Source: Physcia stellaris
Taxonomy: Eukaryota > Ascomycota > Lecanoromycetes > Caliciales > Physciaceae
Direction: 5' to 3'
NCBI GenBank assembly: GCA_018902385.1
Contig: JABSSW010000050.1
Location: 186,001 to 250,000 of the forward strand
DNA: 64,000 bases
The position numbers and the translations under genes were made by a program. Position 1 is the first letter of the stretch. Every line of letters begins with the position of its first letter. Below are positions 1 through 10,127 of this stretch, piece after piece. The notes under the pieces were generated by a model, which was given only the letters and a program-made list of their open reading frames with translations, was not told the origin of the DNA and made no database searches.

Positions 1-541
1 TCCGAGAATTTACACCTAACGTGATTGAACCTGCCTTTGGAATCGGGAGAATCCTGTACAGCCTTATGGAGCACGTCTATTGGTCGAGGGAAGGCAGCGA
101 GGCCCGAGGCGTAAGCCTTGTGTTCATGTATGTGTGCACACTGCTAATTATCCTTAGGTCCTTTCATTTCCACCACCAATTGCCCCTACCAAGGTCCTGC
201 TGGTTCCCCTATCTGGCCATATGGATTTCAAACCGTTGGTGCAGCGTCTGAGTTTGAAGTTGCGTAAAATGGGTATATCGAACCGAGTGGATGACTCGTC
301 TGCATCCATAGGCAAGCGTTATTCGAGGAATGACGAGCTCGGAACGCCACTCGGAATCACAGTGGACTTTCAGTCGGTTAACGATAACACGTTCACTCTT
401 CGCGATCGGGACAGTACCAAGCAGGTCAGATCAGATGAAGATACGATCTGCAACGCCATCAAAAACATCGTTGAGGGACAGAAGACGTGGTCGGACATTC
501 AGGAAGAATTGCCCGAATTCACACAGCAAGAGACAGACTGA
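1..541 (+). CDS. GRS1: Glycyl-tRNA synthetase, C-terminal part (5' end outside window)
   Basis: Class II glycine-tRNA ligase, which charges tRNA-Gly in the cytosol and, in fungi, usually in mitochondria too. The window opens in frame (codons from base 3) in the class II motif 3 region, with the residues EPAFGIGRILYS. A 47-nt intron (111-157, GTAAGC donor, CTAAT branch, TTAG acceptor, phase 0) follows. Exon 2 starts with VLSFPPPIAPTKVLLVPLS, the hinge into the anticodon-binding domain, and runs through GISNRVDDSSASIGKRYSRN to a TGA at 539-541. Only about 160 residues are present; the catalytic core lies upstream of the window. The family assignment is secure from the conserved text; the dual cytosolic/mitochondrial use is family knowledge, not visible here. 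Confidence 0.93.
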
Positions 542-1550
542 GCAGAAACCATCAGCAGGAGAACATCCCTACAAACGCTGTTGCGTCTTTGCACGTGGCA
601 TGGAGGATAACTCGGAGCTAATCGCACATAGCCTGTGCGGCCATTTAGATTGATCCGCCGACTAGTACTGCAGAGCTGTCATCCAAAGGTTTACCTATGG
701 CGATGCTCTGGGAAGCGTAGGGCCAGGCAGAGTAACGCGTGAAGCATCACTGCCGAAAATGGGTGCTTCTTTGCAACTAATCTGAAGCCGATCCGCTCAA
801 GTGGAATGGGTTATGAGTAGGCAACGCGATTGATGATGTTTCGCAACACTCCTGAAACGGATTCGACTTGGGAATTCACTACAGCCGCGCTTATTGAAGA
901 TAGCTATTCCTTTTGCCCTATCGAGAGTCTCGAGACAGATTAGTGTCCCGAACCAACTCCTGTACTTTACTTGTGAATTTAGAAAGTACGACCAATGGCC
1001 GGAGTAGTATCTATAATTGCTCATGGCTGCATTCACAATCTGCAATCTTCAAGGGCACTGGATGAGGTACGTAATAAAGCGCCGACTCGCCTAATGGGTA
1101 AGCAAGGTGTAATAATGCCCGCCTGTTCTAAACCAGCTGGGAACGACTACTGTCTGCTACTGCTAAACTACTGCAGGTACCAGTTCCAGCTGGTGATGCT
1201 ACTGCCACGCATTAGTACTATTGCGTATCACCAAAAATCCATTTGGTCTTGTCGGACTAGAATTCTCTACCCGCGCACTCGGGCATCTTCAGTTCCTCAC
1301 GTATCATCTACTTTCCTGATCTATGATTTGTTACCTGAAGATCTATCGCTCTCCATCGCTTTGCGCATAATTCAAGAGTATTAATATTGCACTTGACTGT
1401 CTTCAGTTCTCCTTTGTAGGCAAGCATGCGTGCTCCGCAACCAGACCTTCTTCATAACTTTCCTTCGCTCGTACTTCCCTCTACTATATAATCTTAATAA
1501 ATCTTTCTTTTCACTTCGTCGTCACTTCTTTGAGCTCAGCTAGGTATCCA
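542..1550. other. Intergenic, no gene recognised
   Basis: About 1 kb between GRS1 and the methyltransferase. It has short open frames on both strands (for example 995-1384 plus) whose translations show no domain, biased composition or convincing splice structure. The right end, with CT-rich stretches and a TATA-like element, is probably the methyltransferase promoter. Confidence 0.5.
1485..1492 (+). promoter_or_regulatory. TATA-like element upstream of the methyltransferase
   Basis: TATATAAT lies in a CT-rich stretch 59 bases before the first upstream ATG (1551) and 81 before the ATG at 1573. Position and context fit a core promoter. No experimental support is possible here. Confidence 0.35.
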
Positions 1551-1572
1551 ATGGAGCAGCATATTGAAATAG

Positions 1573-2601
1573 ATGAGCAACAGGTACGAGACGGTGAGAT
1601 TGGAGGGGAGCGGAACTCTTTCAGGGGAACGGAGGAATCCTCAGAATCAGCTCGGGAGTCAGATGGTGACAAATCACAGTGAGCTCAGATCAATCAGTTG
1701 GACTGAGCAAGAAGATACTGATTTGTGCAGGGCATCCACAGAGTCATTAGGTGGCAGTGTGCTGGATCAAGTAAATGAGCATGGCCGCTCTTACTGCAGT
1801 AGAGACTATTACATGCCTAATGATGAAGCCGAACAGACACGGCTCTCTATCACTCATCAAGCATTCATGCAGATCCTCAATGGGCATCTCACCATGTCTA
1901 GGATTCCTGCTGACATTCGGCGTGTTCTGGACATTGGCACAGGGACTGGTGACTGGGCCACAGCCTTTGGTGAGCGTTTCCCGAAGTGTGAGGTCATTGC
2001 AACAGATATTGCGCCTTTCCAGCCTGAAGAGGTGCCACCGAACGTCTTTTTCGAGGTCGACGACGCAAAGGAGGGCTGGTCATTCACAAGACCTTTCGAC
2101 TACATCCACATGCGCGGGCTTACGGGCGCCTTTGCGGATTGGACAGCCATATACACGGAAGCGCGCAAGCACCTTCGGGTTGGTGGCTCTCTTGAGGTTG
2201 CAGATTTCGGCGATATCAAGGATCCACATGCTGCGCCAGACTCATATCTCAGCATCTACAATGGCGCATGTCAATCAGCTGCTGAGAAGGCAGGGACTCC
2301 AAGAGGCCTGGATCATATGAAGAAGCAAAATTTCGAGGCGGCTGGCTTAAGTATCCTGCGATCGAGGGCCTTCGACGTTCCACTTGGTACCTGGAACTCA
2401 GATCCAGGAAAGCAAACGGTGGGCAAGATGGCTTTGATTTCTGTGCTCGAAGGTCTGGAAGCGGTTAGCCTTAGACTTCTGACAAGATATCTTGGTTGGA
2501 AGGAGGAAGACGTTAGGAGTCTCTGTGGAAAAGTGACGGAAGAATTGATGAGGCCCACGCGCGCGCTTCAATCTCCTGCGACTTCGTCGTCGCCCGGTTG
2601 A
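1573..2601 (+). CDS. LaeA-like class I SAM-dependent methyltransferase
   Basis: A fungal methyltransferase of the LaeA/TAM-domain type. Visible SAM-binding signatures are motif I VLDIGTGTGDWA (about residues 116-127), the acidic post-I segment IATDIAPFQP, FDYIHMRGL, and the motif III-like LRVGGSLEVADF. The N-terminal YYMPNDEAEQTRLSITHQ segment is the usual lead-in of LaeA-like proteins. The start is uncertain. ATG 1573 gives 342 residues in one exon. An ATG at 1551 followed by a GTACGA donor at 1584 and an acceptor at 1662 would instead give a short first exon spliced in frame to Met at 1663. Some members regulate secondary metabolism, but most of this large family has no known substrate, and no biosynthetic cluster surrounds this one. 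Confidence 0.82.
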   Translation: MSNRYETVRLEGSGTLSGERRNPQNQLGSQMVTNHSELRSISWTEQEDTDLCRASTESLGGSVLDQVNEHGRSYCSRDYYMPNDEAEQTRLSITHQAFMQILNGHLTMSRIPADIRRVLDIGTGTGDWATAFGERFPKCEVIATDIAPFQPEEVPPNVFFEVDDAKEGWSFTRPFDYIHMRGLTGAFADWTAIYTEARKHLRVGGSLEVADFGDIKDPHAAPDSYLSIYNGACQSAAEKAGTPRGLDHMKKQNFEAAGLSILRSRAFDVPLGTWNSDPGKQTVGKMALISVLEGLEAVSLRLLTRYLGWKEEDVRSLCGKVTEELMRPTRALQSPATSSSPG

Positions 2602-3189
2602 TGCCAAGCTACTCTTAGGGAAGACGTCGGGTCTGGCAGGTCTACCTTCTGAGCCTGGGAGGTCATGATTCTACGAAGTCACGAAGTTTGCCTACGAGCA
2701 ACGATAGTATGATGGGATGACACGCATCTGAATTTGGGTTCTCATTTTCCATAGTGGCCCATGCGAATTATATAGCTATGAAAAGCTTCATAGCAGATCA
2801 CTATATGCGAAGTAACAAGTGCAGAGTTGACTCTCGAGAAGGCAAGCTCCATTGTGCTCCACCCCTTGATCGACCTAGCAATCAACGCAAGTACATCTTT
2901 CTGGATCTAGCAGCGTGGAAGCCATCCTTTCATAGAGCACGGAGTAGAATGGGACTTGATCAAGCGGAATCGATTCCGTTCTGCCGAGGTGAAGTGCCGA
3001 GGTGAGGTGCAGCTCAACTGGATAGACCACAGCTGCAAAAGTGTCAATTCTTTGTCCATTGAGAAGCAGGCTTCCCTTATGAAATGTACATGATCGCCAG
3101 TCGAGCCATCCTATTAATACCTTTAAGAACATGTGCTTGTTCGACAACCTAAATCCTTGATTCTCTTCCCAGCTCATGCTGTAGCTGCC
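2602..3189. other. Intergenic, SEC12 promoter side
   Basis: No gene seen. A short duplicated phrase (gaggtgaagtgccgaggtgaggtgc, about 2988-3009) is the only repeat noticed. The final 100 bases would be the SEC12 5' leader. Confidence 0.5.
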
Positions 3190-5432
3190 ATGGCTCCTTC
3201 GATAGCTACGGCGAAGATTACGCTGACTTACCCTATCTATGCGGCCGACTTCGACCCAAACAGTGATGGCCTTCTGTTGGTCGGCGGTGGAGGTGGGGAA
3301 GGCCGAAGTGGTGTTGGCAATAAGATAGTAATTCCCTCCACTGTAGCATCAGGACTACGCTGACTATCGACCTCATCCAGACCCTCGTCGATACAACTCG
3401 TAAGCAAACGATATCCGAGGTAGTTGATATAGACCTTTCGAGGAATGAGGACTCTGTTATGTCATTAGCCATCGCACGATCCACCAATTCGTCTGCCGTA
3501 GCTCTTGCTGGCATCAACTCATCTAGCGCCGATCAGGACGCAGGCAAGAACGAGCATTTGCGCTCATTTGAATTGCACTATCCGAAAAGGAGAAAAGCCG
3601 GGACCGAAATTGCAGAGAGAGAGAATTCAAGAGAGGAGTCTACAAGTAAAACAGTAGCCTTGGGTCGTGCGTCGCTTTTTACGCCCAGTACAGCGACTAA
3701 GAAAGAAACGTACCAAAGGGTTCTTCGATTATTCCCAGCAAATGCAGTCGGAGAGAAAACACTCGGTGACAGAACTCTCGGTGTAATAGCCAGCAGCCTC
3801 GGGCTCCAAAATGAGATTGTCGTATTCGATGTGGCTCAGAATCGACCTTCAACTCATAACGTGCGGCGCAGATTGAAAATGGAAACGGGTCAGGAAGCTG
3901 CGGATATCGACATTATCGCAGAGCATGGACAGGACTACCTCCTCGCATACTGTACAGACTACGAAGTTTACATCACAAAGGCGATGTCTTCAACGGAAGC
4001 GGCCGAGGAGGAACCCATCCTTGTCTATCAAACACCTCATCCTGATGCCTTTGCCTCGACAAAAGCCCGCCCAAAATTTCGATCACTGCGTTTTCTTCAA
4101 CCGAATTTGCTACTTCTTGTACAGAACAAGGTCAATCGCGGGGGCGCCGAGCTCATCGTACTTGGTGTGCCTTCTCCCCTATCCCTCGCCACGATCATCC
4201 TTCGCAAAAGTCTTCAAAAAGTCATGAAGGCAGCCACAGCTCTTTCAGTCTGTGACCTGCCAGCTTCAATTTCGGAGAATGCTCAAAACATCATTGCGGT
4301 CGCTGGCCAAGACAATTCGATCACGATACTCTCCCTTGATCATCCCCAGCAAAAGCCAATACCCAGTCTCAAGTTCCGCACTCATACCATCCTTCGTGAC
4401 GCTCACTCTCAAATAATCACATCTGTGACCTTTGCGAGTTTTTCTAACCCACCAGACCCAGCAACAGCCTCTCCTCAGTACATAAAGTTGGCCTCTACAT
4501 CCATCGCTGGAAGCATCGTCGTCCATACATTCCCCTTGACGCCTTATCCATCACCAAGCCGTAATCGACAACCAAGTCGCTACGTCCTAACATCGCCGGG
4601 CTCCAGTGAATCAGCGCAGGCCACATTTTCGGTGGTAATTAGTGCGCTCATGATCGCGCTAGGTGCATTCTTCTTGCAAGCCTTCACTGAGATACGTGGC
4701 GGCACACCGGAGTATCTTGGGGCTAAAGGGTGGCTACCCGAGCGTGTTCACGGATGGATTGCGCGGCCATACATGTTTGATGATGCTGTTCCAACAGCAA
4801 ATTTGGAGGGAGTCGCGGCACCATCATTAGAACTTCAAAATAGCGTTGCACGTGCAGCGGGCAGTGCTAAGGAGGAAATTGAGAACGTTCGAATACCTGG
4901 AGTGGACGATCTAAATGTCCCAGGGGTGGAGCCGAATCCAGCGGAGGGCGTCAAGAGTGTTGCAGCCGAAGTTTCAGGGACTGTTGGCGAGAAAGTGCAG
5001 CAGGCAAAGCAGGTCGTTCAAGATGCAGGCGAGACAGTGAAAGGCAGCCTGAAGGAAGCCACTGAAGAGGTATCCCAAAGGACCGAAAATGCGCAGGAGA
5101 AACTTGGTCTTCGACATCTGCTCTCACGTCGCCCATCTAGCAATTCAGCAGAATCGGTATCCTCAAAGGACTCACCTTCAGACATTATTATCCAGCATGA
5201 TGAGAATAGCAAGGCGCTTTCGGCGGATATCCGGGATGCCAACACTGTGATTGGAGATGCACATAAGAAATGGGAAGACCTCGAAGCTCATGAGCGCGAG
5301 ACATGGAAGCGAAGGTTAATAGATGCCGGAGAGTGGGCTGTTGAGGAGGGTGAGGCTGTACTTAAAGGGGTGTTTTTCCAGAACATAGCATTGGCTGTTG
5401 GGGAGGCTGTCGGCCGTGGCGTGGGGGGATGA
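3190..5432 (+). CDS. SEC12: Sar1 guanine nucleotide exchange factor Sec12
   Basis: ER membrane activator of the Sar1 GTPase, which starts COPII coat assembly. Exon 1 (3190-3327) encodes ITLTYPIYAADFDP and then the glycine-rich GGGGGEGRSGVGNK loop, the potassium-binding 'K loop' that is the Sec12 catalytic signature. A 53-nt phase-0 intron (3328-3380) follows. Exon 2 opens with TLVDTTRKQTISEV and continues as a beta-propeller. A single hydrophobic segment (FSVVISALMIALGAFFLQAF, near residue 460) is the type II membrane anchor. The long luminal tail is acidic, coiled-coil-like and low in complexity. The total is 729 residues, larger than yeast Sec12 and typical of filamentous fungi. The first exon carries the diagnostic loop, so a model starting at the downstream Met (3459) would lose it. 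Confidence 0.92.
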
Positions 5433-5871
5433 CATGACCGCTGAGGTATAGATAGATGGAAGTGAAGATTGTTTATATCGGAATTGTATTTGTAGTCGAC
5501 CTTCATAGTCTCGATACCCTAGTGCTATATTCAATTCGCCATCGCCAAGTTTAGCTGTGTTAGCTTGAGTGTGGATTTGGCCAGCTCTCTCCCAAAATCG
5601 TCTCTGATTCAGGGTATGGATTACGAGCTAAGTGTCGACAATTCGAAGCCGCTGGGTATAAGTACACAAAACCCCTGCTATTTCCCTTCAACAATAAAGA
5701 TACAGTCGGAGTGAAGAGTCAATGCTTCTCATCATGAGGCATACATCATCGGACTCTGATCCAGTTCTAGAAATTTTCACCAAGTATAATAGCGACACAT
5801 CCTGCATCAACAGGCCTTCAACCCAAAGACACTATTGACTTTCTCCCTGCCGTTCTGAGCTTTCGATATGA
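5433..5871. other. Convergent intergenic region
   Basis: Shared 3' flank of SEC12 and the minus-strand SSB gene. No further gene seen. Its right end (from 5853) holds the second copy of the tandem duplication described separately. Confidence 0.5.
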
Positions 5872-5961
5872 CTAGGGTTCCGTCTTCTCGAGAACATCAA
5901 TTTGCCCTTCCGAGCTTTCGAGATGACTAGGATCCCTCTTCTCGAGAACATCAATTTGCCC
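5853..5961 (-). repeat. 54/55-bp tandem duplication at the 3' end of the SSB gene
   Basis: Two adjacent direct copies (minus-strand order: 5961-5908, then 5907-5853) share GGGCAAATTGATGTTCTCGA and the later CTAGTCAT and TCGAAAGCTC blocks, with a few substitutions and one single-base indel. Copy 1 is read through in the coding frame. The indel in copy 2 turns the shared CTAG into an in-frame TAG stop. Confidence 0.9.
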
Positions 5962-6741
5962 TTTACAGATCCAGTGAGTCTTCAGGAACGACGAAGGGGC
6001 AGTAATGGAACTCACGTTGGACGATACTGAGCGCCTGCTTTTCCCCACCCTCGGGGGTCGTGAATTTCCGCATCGAGGCGTCGCCTTCGATGTAGACCAT
6101 CGACCTGCCATTCCATACTCCATTAGCCCCATATCATCCCTCTCAACCCCCAATACTCCATTCGTCACAATCCCAACCCTTTTCCACCCCAATCACCCTT
6201 CCCTCGATCGCCGCCACCCTCCCTTCCGTCCCATCCCAACATTCCAAAAGAAGAAGGAGACTCACCCCTTCCCCAACCCCATCATCAAATTCCTCAACCC
6301 ATCAGTCTGCGTAAAACACGCCACCTTCCACCAGGTCGTCGTGCGGTTATCCTTCGGTCCCGCGCTGGTGCCGAGCGCGTACTTGATCATCGGGTTGCCG
6401 GTGCTGGTGGGGACTTCTTCTGGGTCGTCGGCTAGGCGGCCGACGATGGTCATTTTGGCGATGCGGTGCGCCGGCGTGGTGGAGAGGGCGCGGGAAAGGG
6501 GGTGGTTGGGGGATGCGCGGCATAGGGGGAGGAGAGGGGCCGGCGGAGGAGGAAGGACATTTTGGGGGTTTGTGGGAGGGTGGATGAGGTGGGATAGACG
6601 AGCTGGGAGAAGGTTGGGCTTGCTGGAAGGCTCGTGGAGTTTTGATAGCGGTGGAGTTGGATTTTGCTCTGTAGTTTCTGGGCTTGGCGTTTCGTGTTGC
6701 GCTAGGCTCGATTGAGGGACAAAATTGGCGGATAACTTCAC
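5872..6741 (-). CDS. RIM1: Mitochondrial single-stranded-DNA-binding protein (Rim1-type)
   Basis: OB-fold SSB that coats single-stranded mtDNA during replication. Diagnostic text: RALSTTPAHRIAKMTIVGRL (matrix-targeting end plus first strand), EEVPTSTGN, IKYALGTS, TTWWKVACF, MVYIEGDASMR and LSIVQR. Exons: 6266 upward, 6016-6104 and 5872-5960; introns 6105-6265 (161 nt) and 5961-6015 (55 nt). The last exon ends with IDVLEK twice, because it lies inside a tandem duplication. The start is unclear. The in-frame ATG at 6741 gives a long Pro-rich leader. A much better presequence, MSFLLRRPLSSPYA from ATG 6560, is one base out of frame with the domain and joins it in a C-rich stretch (G-runs at 6498-6502 and 6508-6512 on the plus strand). 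I give the longest open model. Confidence 0.82.
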
Positions 6742-7447
6742 GCGTCAGTGATCGATATGATATCGTCCTTCGAGAATTATCGTACTTACCATTACTTCTC
6801 GAATTGATGATACGGGTAGACTGGAGTACGATTCAGCAAAGAGAAATATCAGTCTCTCAACAGCTAAATGACTCTCCGGCTCAATCGAGAAGCAAAGAGC
6901 TATCCACCACAGCGTGTCCCCTGCGAGGTTTAAGGCCTTCTCCTTCTTCAAAACCCTCTGTTTGGAGCTTCGAACGTGAAATGACTCCCTGTCCCTCAAT
7001 CTCGCCGACAACACATGTGACACTTTGACTTGTCAATGATGTCACAAGCCTTTCGCGTTCTGAGAATCGACTCGGTGTAAGGTATTCATGCCTGCGTGTT
7101 GTAAGTGCATCAGCTATTTGCATAGGTACTTTTATATAACACATAGTCTGAGCCGGATTTCTGCACCCTTCCCTCGTTTTATTTCTTCACATGGTCGGAC
7201 TTCTTGATAAGCTGCTTTACTGGCCTGCAAACCTTCGTGATCTTCTGCAGCTACGATTTGATAACAGTGCTCCTCTCAATCAACTCTACGAACCAGTTCG
7301 CCTTTCATTAAAGCGATAGTACGATTCCAGTCACGCCAATTTTGCTCGGTCTATGCTGATAGCGGCTTTACGTCTCATAAACAATGTATGTCAAGTTGAT
7401 CTACAGGAAACGCAATGTGAACTAATCTTTGGAGCAGGGTCAGCGTC
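6742..7447. other. Divergent intergenic region
   Basis: No gene recognised. It probably holds the SSB promoter on the left. On the right there is a possible 5'-UTR intron of the F-box-like gene: GTATGT at about 7385 and an AG just before 7440. Confidence 0.4.
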
Positions 7448-8500
7448 ATGGCTCCCCTCGCTACGCGCGAGCTATGTTCCTGTCCAAAGCACAATGCCGC
7501 TCAACCTGAAGAGCAACAACAAACTTACTGGAAGAAGTTTACCTCCATCGTCCCTCGCTTGCCTGGGCATGGTAAAAGACGACTGGTAACTTTCAAGCCA
7601 GCCACTCCATTCCCGTTCATGAAACTTCCATTGGAACTACGACAGCGGGTATATCATTTCCACTTCCAGCAAGCAAAGCGCCCGGGCGGGCCAGGAAAGG
7701 ACTGTCCTGCTGGAGATTACTGTCCAAATGCAGTGTACAATGACTCTGTGTCGGTACGCGAGCTAATAAAGGTCAACAAGCTTGTGTATGACGAGGCAAT
7801 GCCGGTCTACTACCGAAGTCAGGTCTTTATCTTCAACTCATGTATAACATGCCGAACTTTTCTCCGCGCCATTGGGCCCTTCCAACGTTCGTATATTGCT
7901 CATGTATCTTTCGTATGGTCGGGATATCATGGCACTGAAGCCTTCCGGCTTTTGGCCGACTGTCCTAGATTGCGATATCTTGAGGTCGCTGTCGGACCGT
8001 ATTTTCGTAAGGAGCTCGTACATCCCCCGCACCATAGGAGGCATCAATGGAAAGTGATGTCCCCTATGAAGTGTTCCGGTGTCAAGCCTTTGCTCAACAT
8101 CAGAGGTCTACTTTCCGTAAAGTTTAAATCACTGCGAGCTACATATTCGACGCCGCCACTCCCCGATGTTGAAGTCTTCGAAGAAGCCCTCCAACTTCTG
8201 ACGCAGCCTTACGGTAATAACACCAAGCGCCGAGGTCCAGCCAGAGAGTTTGCTTTAAGCGGAACACCAAGATATGACTTTGAAGACCCGGGTTCTAAGG
8301 AGAAGGCTCTGGAGAGGGCTCTGAAGAGGGCTCTGAAGATGGATACTGAGGACGATAAAATTCAGACTGTGCTCACCAAGGCACGGAAGGAGCTCGAAGA
8401 AGGTGTGATTTTGACACGAGCTAAGAGGATCAAACTGGATATGGCGGAGGAGCTTGAGAAGAGCGCTGCCGGGACAGTCCGCGTCCGTCGACAAGGCTAA
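7448..8500 (+). CDS. F-box-like/2EXR-type fungal protein, paralogue A
   Basis: A 350-residue single-exon protein. At about residues 56-75 it carries TPFPFMKLPLELRQRVYHFHF, the degenerate F-box-like (2EXR-type) helix common in large Pezizomycotina families. After it come CPAGDYC (a Cys-containing insert), VSVRELIKVNKLVYDEAMPVYYRS, FLRAIGPFQR and a leucine-rich middle. The C terminus is charged and helical (EKALERALKRALKMD). Family members are often treated as substrate adaptors or have no known role, and no Skp1 partner can be inferred from sequence alone. It faces a clear paralogue on the opposite strand at 9312-10127. Confidence 0.75.
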   Translation: MAPLATRELCSCPKHNAAQPEEQQQTYWKKFTSIVPRLPGHGKRRLVTFKPATPFPFMKLPLELRQRVYHFHFQQAKRPGGPGKDCPAGDYCPNAVYNDSVSVRELIKVNKLVYDEAMPVYYRSQVFIFNSCITCRTFLRAIGPFQRSYIAHVSFVWSGYHGTEAFRLLADCPRLRYLEVAVGPYFRKELVHPPHHRRHQWKVMSPMKCSGVKPLLNIRGLLSVKFKSLRATYSTPPLPDVEVFEEALQLLTQPYGNNTKRRGPAREFALSGTPRYDFEDPGSKEKALERALKRALKMDTEDDKIQTVLTKARKELEEGVILTRAKRIKLDMAEELEKSAAGTVRVRRQG

Positions 8501-9311
8501 GGAAGGCCTAGACGTACCTCCAATTCGGAGCGCTTCTGTGTACTTGAAGAAGATGGACTAGGAGCATGCAATGCAATCATTCCTTGAACGGGCGGACGAG
8601 GAGGGATGGTGAGCACTAGCATGCATGAGAGGACTGAACACTCTGGGAGGGACTATGTGGACTTCGAGTAACGGCCTCTTCAGCGTTCGAGGAGCGTGCT
8701 GCACACATGGCCGAATAGAGAATCTCCTCTTCATCAGGTCAGGCTGCACTCTTCTACTCAACTAAATGAATTTGCCAATATCTCATAACTAAACACATCC
8801 AGCCATCCTATGCACCATCTCATACTAAGCCCTTCTTTCCCATCCAAGTCCTTCCTCAACTTCCCAGGCGTAGAGTTTACGCCAATCTCCATAGATCGAT
8901 TTATCTATGTATCATAGTTCCCCTCCAGATAGGTTACCCGAGTCCAAGAGTGACCAAACATTTATCCAATGTTACGAGACCATCGGTGGTTGTTGCTCGG
9001 AGGCCTTGCCTTACTGTTACCTGTATCTTCTTTGCCATCTCCCGCACCTGATCCACGTAGTGTTAGCGGTGCTACGCTCTTTCTGGTCTATGGTAGTGAT
9101 CTTAGTGATATATGCAGATAGAAGTAACATCGACATTATCGCGTAGATATTCATTTCGTAGTATTCTGTTCTTCTTTCTCGGTTACCTTGCTCAATGTCC
9201 CTCTCTTATGGCTTCAAGCAAGTCTAACATGTGCCCATGCGATCTCTTTTTTTGATATCAACCTCGAAGGTTGGTTGGCCCTTAGCTTTCTGTAGAAACC
9301 TTGGCCTGTTG
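8501..9311. other. Convergent intergenic region between the two paralogues
   Basis: No gene recognised. It contains only short open frames without domain features. It is the 3' flank of both paralogues. Confidence 0.45.
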
Positions 9312-10127
9312 CTAGTCGTCTGAGATGACTATGGGAGATTCCACGCTGCCCGCCAGGGGTCGTTTCTTGAAAGCGTAGCGCTGCTCCAAGGTCTGTAGAG
9401 TGTCCACGAGCTCTTTCCTAAGTTTCTTCTCGGCACTACTGACGCACCAATTCGATTCATCAATCAAGAAAGACACAGTCACTCTTTCGATGCTTCTGAT
9501 CCGCAGCAGGAGTTCAAGAGGTGTCTGCGTGGTCCTATGCGGCACATTCAAGCCTTTCCGCCTGAGGCCTGCCCATAACCCTACAGCATCATCAACAACG
9601 ATCGTCAACTCCCTCAACGACGGACAACCCAACAACGCAGGGATCTCGACGCGGGCGTTGTGCGGTTTCAAGTTGAAGGCGACTTTGGTGACGTGCTGAC
9701 GCTGGTCAGGGCCGATCTTGGCTAAGAAGCTCGCTACCCGACAGTGGTAGAATCGGAATGTTTTCGTGCGATAGTACAGCGGCATCGCCTCTGCGTAGAT
9801 CGCTTTCGAGAGCATGAAGAGCATGCGCACCGGGACGTCGTTGTTGCATCTCCTGAATCGACAGCATTCCCCCGCGTCGCAAAACTGTTGTTGAGAGTCG
9901 CCGTCGGCGGGCTGGAAGAAGTGGAGTTTGTAGATCATGATGCGGATCTCGGGGGGGAGCTTCATGAAGGGGAAAGATGCTTTGATTGTTGATAACGACG
10001 CGGAGAGGGTTCGAGGGTTCGGGATCTCGTAGAAGGCCATCATTTCTTTGAGCTGGAGCTGGTCGATCTCCCATCTGTTGTAAGGTCTGGCACAGACACA
10101 CTGTAATCTTTGCTTTACGTAGTTCAT
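9312..10127 (-). CDS. F-box-like/2EXR-type fungal protein, paralogue B
   Basis: A 271-residue single-exon protein paralogous to the gene at 7448-8500. Both share FPFMKLP followed by an E-[LI]-R helix, a Cys cluster (here CDAGECCRFRRC), V-x-V-R, Y-x-EAMP-x-YYR and an F-x-F-x-x-C block followed by FL-x-x-IGP-x-QR. ATG 10127 gives a short unrelated N-terminal leader before the domain. The C-terminal half is shorter than in paralogue A and lacks its charged helical tail. Function unknown. The inverted, convergent arrangement suggests a local inverted duplication followed by strong divergence. Confidence 0.75.
   Translation of the reverse strand: MNYVKQRLQCVCARPYNRWEIDQLQLKEMMAFYEIPNPRTLSASLSTIKASFPFMKLPPEIRIMIYKLHFFQPADGDSQQQFCDAGECCRFRRCNNDVPVRMLFMLSKAIYAEAMPLYYRTKTFRFYHCRVASFLAKIGPDQRQHVTKVAFNLKPHNARVEIPALLGCPSLRELTIVVDDAVGLWAGLRRKGLNVPHRTTQTPLELLLRIRSIERVTVSFLIDESNWCVSSAEKKLRKELVDTLQTLEQRYAFKKRPLAGSVESPIVISDD

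Noticed and set aside
995-1384. 129-residue open frame between GRS1 and the methyltransferase
   Set aside because: No domain, signal, or splice pattern; composition is like random frame text.
1573-5432. Secondary-metabolite cluster around the LaeA-like methyltransferase
   Set aside because: Neighbours are GRS1, SEC12 and an SSB; no synthase, P450 or transporter is present.
6262-6741. Treating the Pro-rich N-terminal extension of the SSB as a real domain
   Set aside because: It has the look of leader/promoter text read in frame, while a canonical presequence exists in the neighbouring frame.
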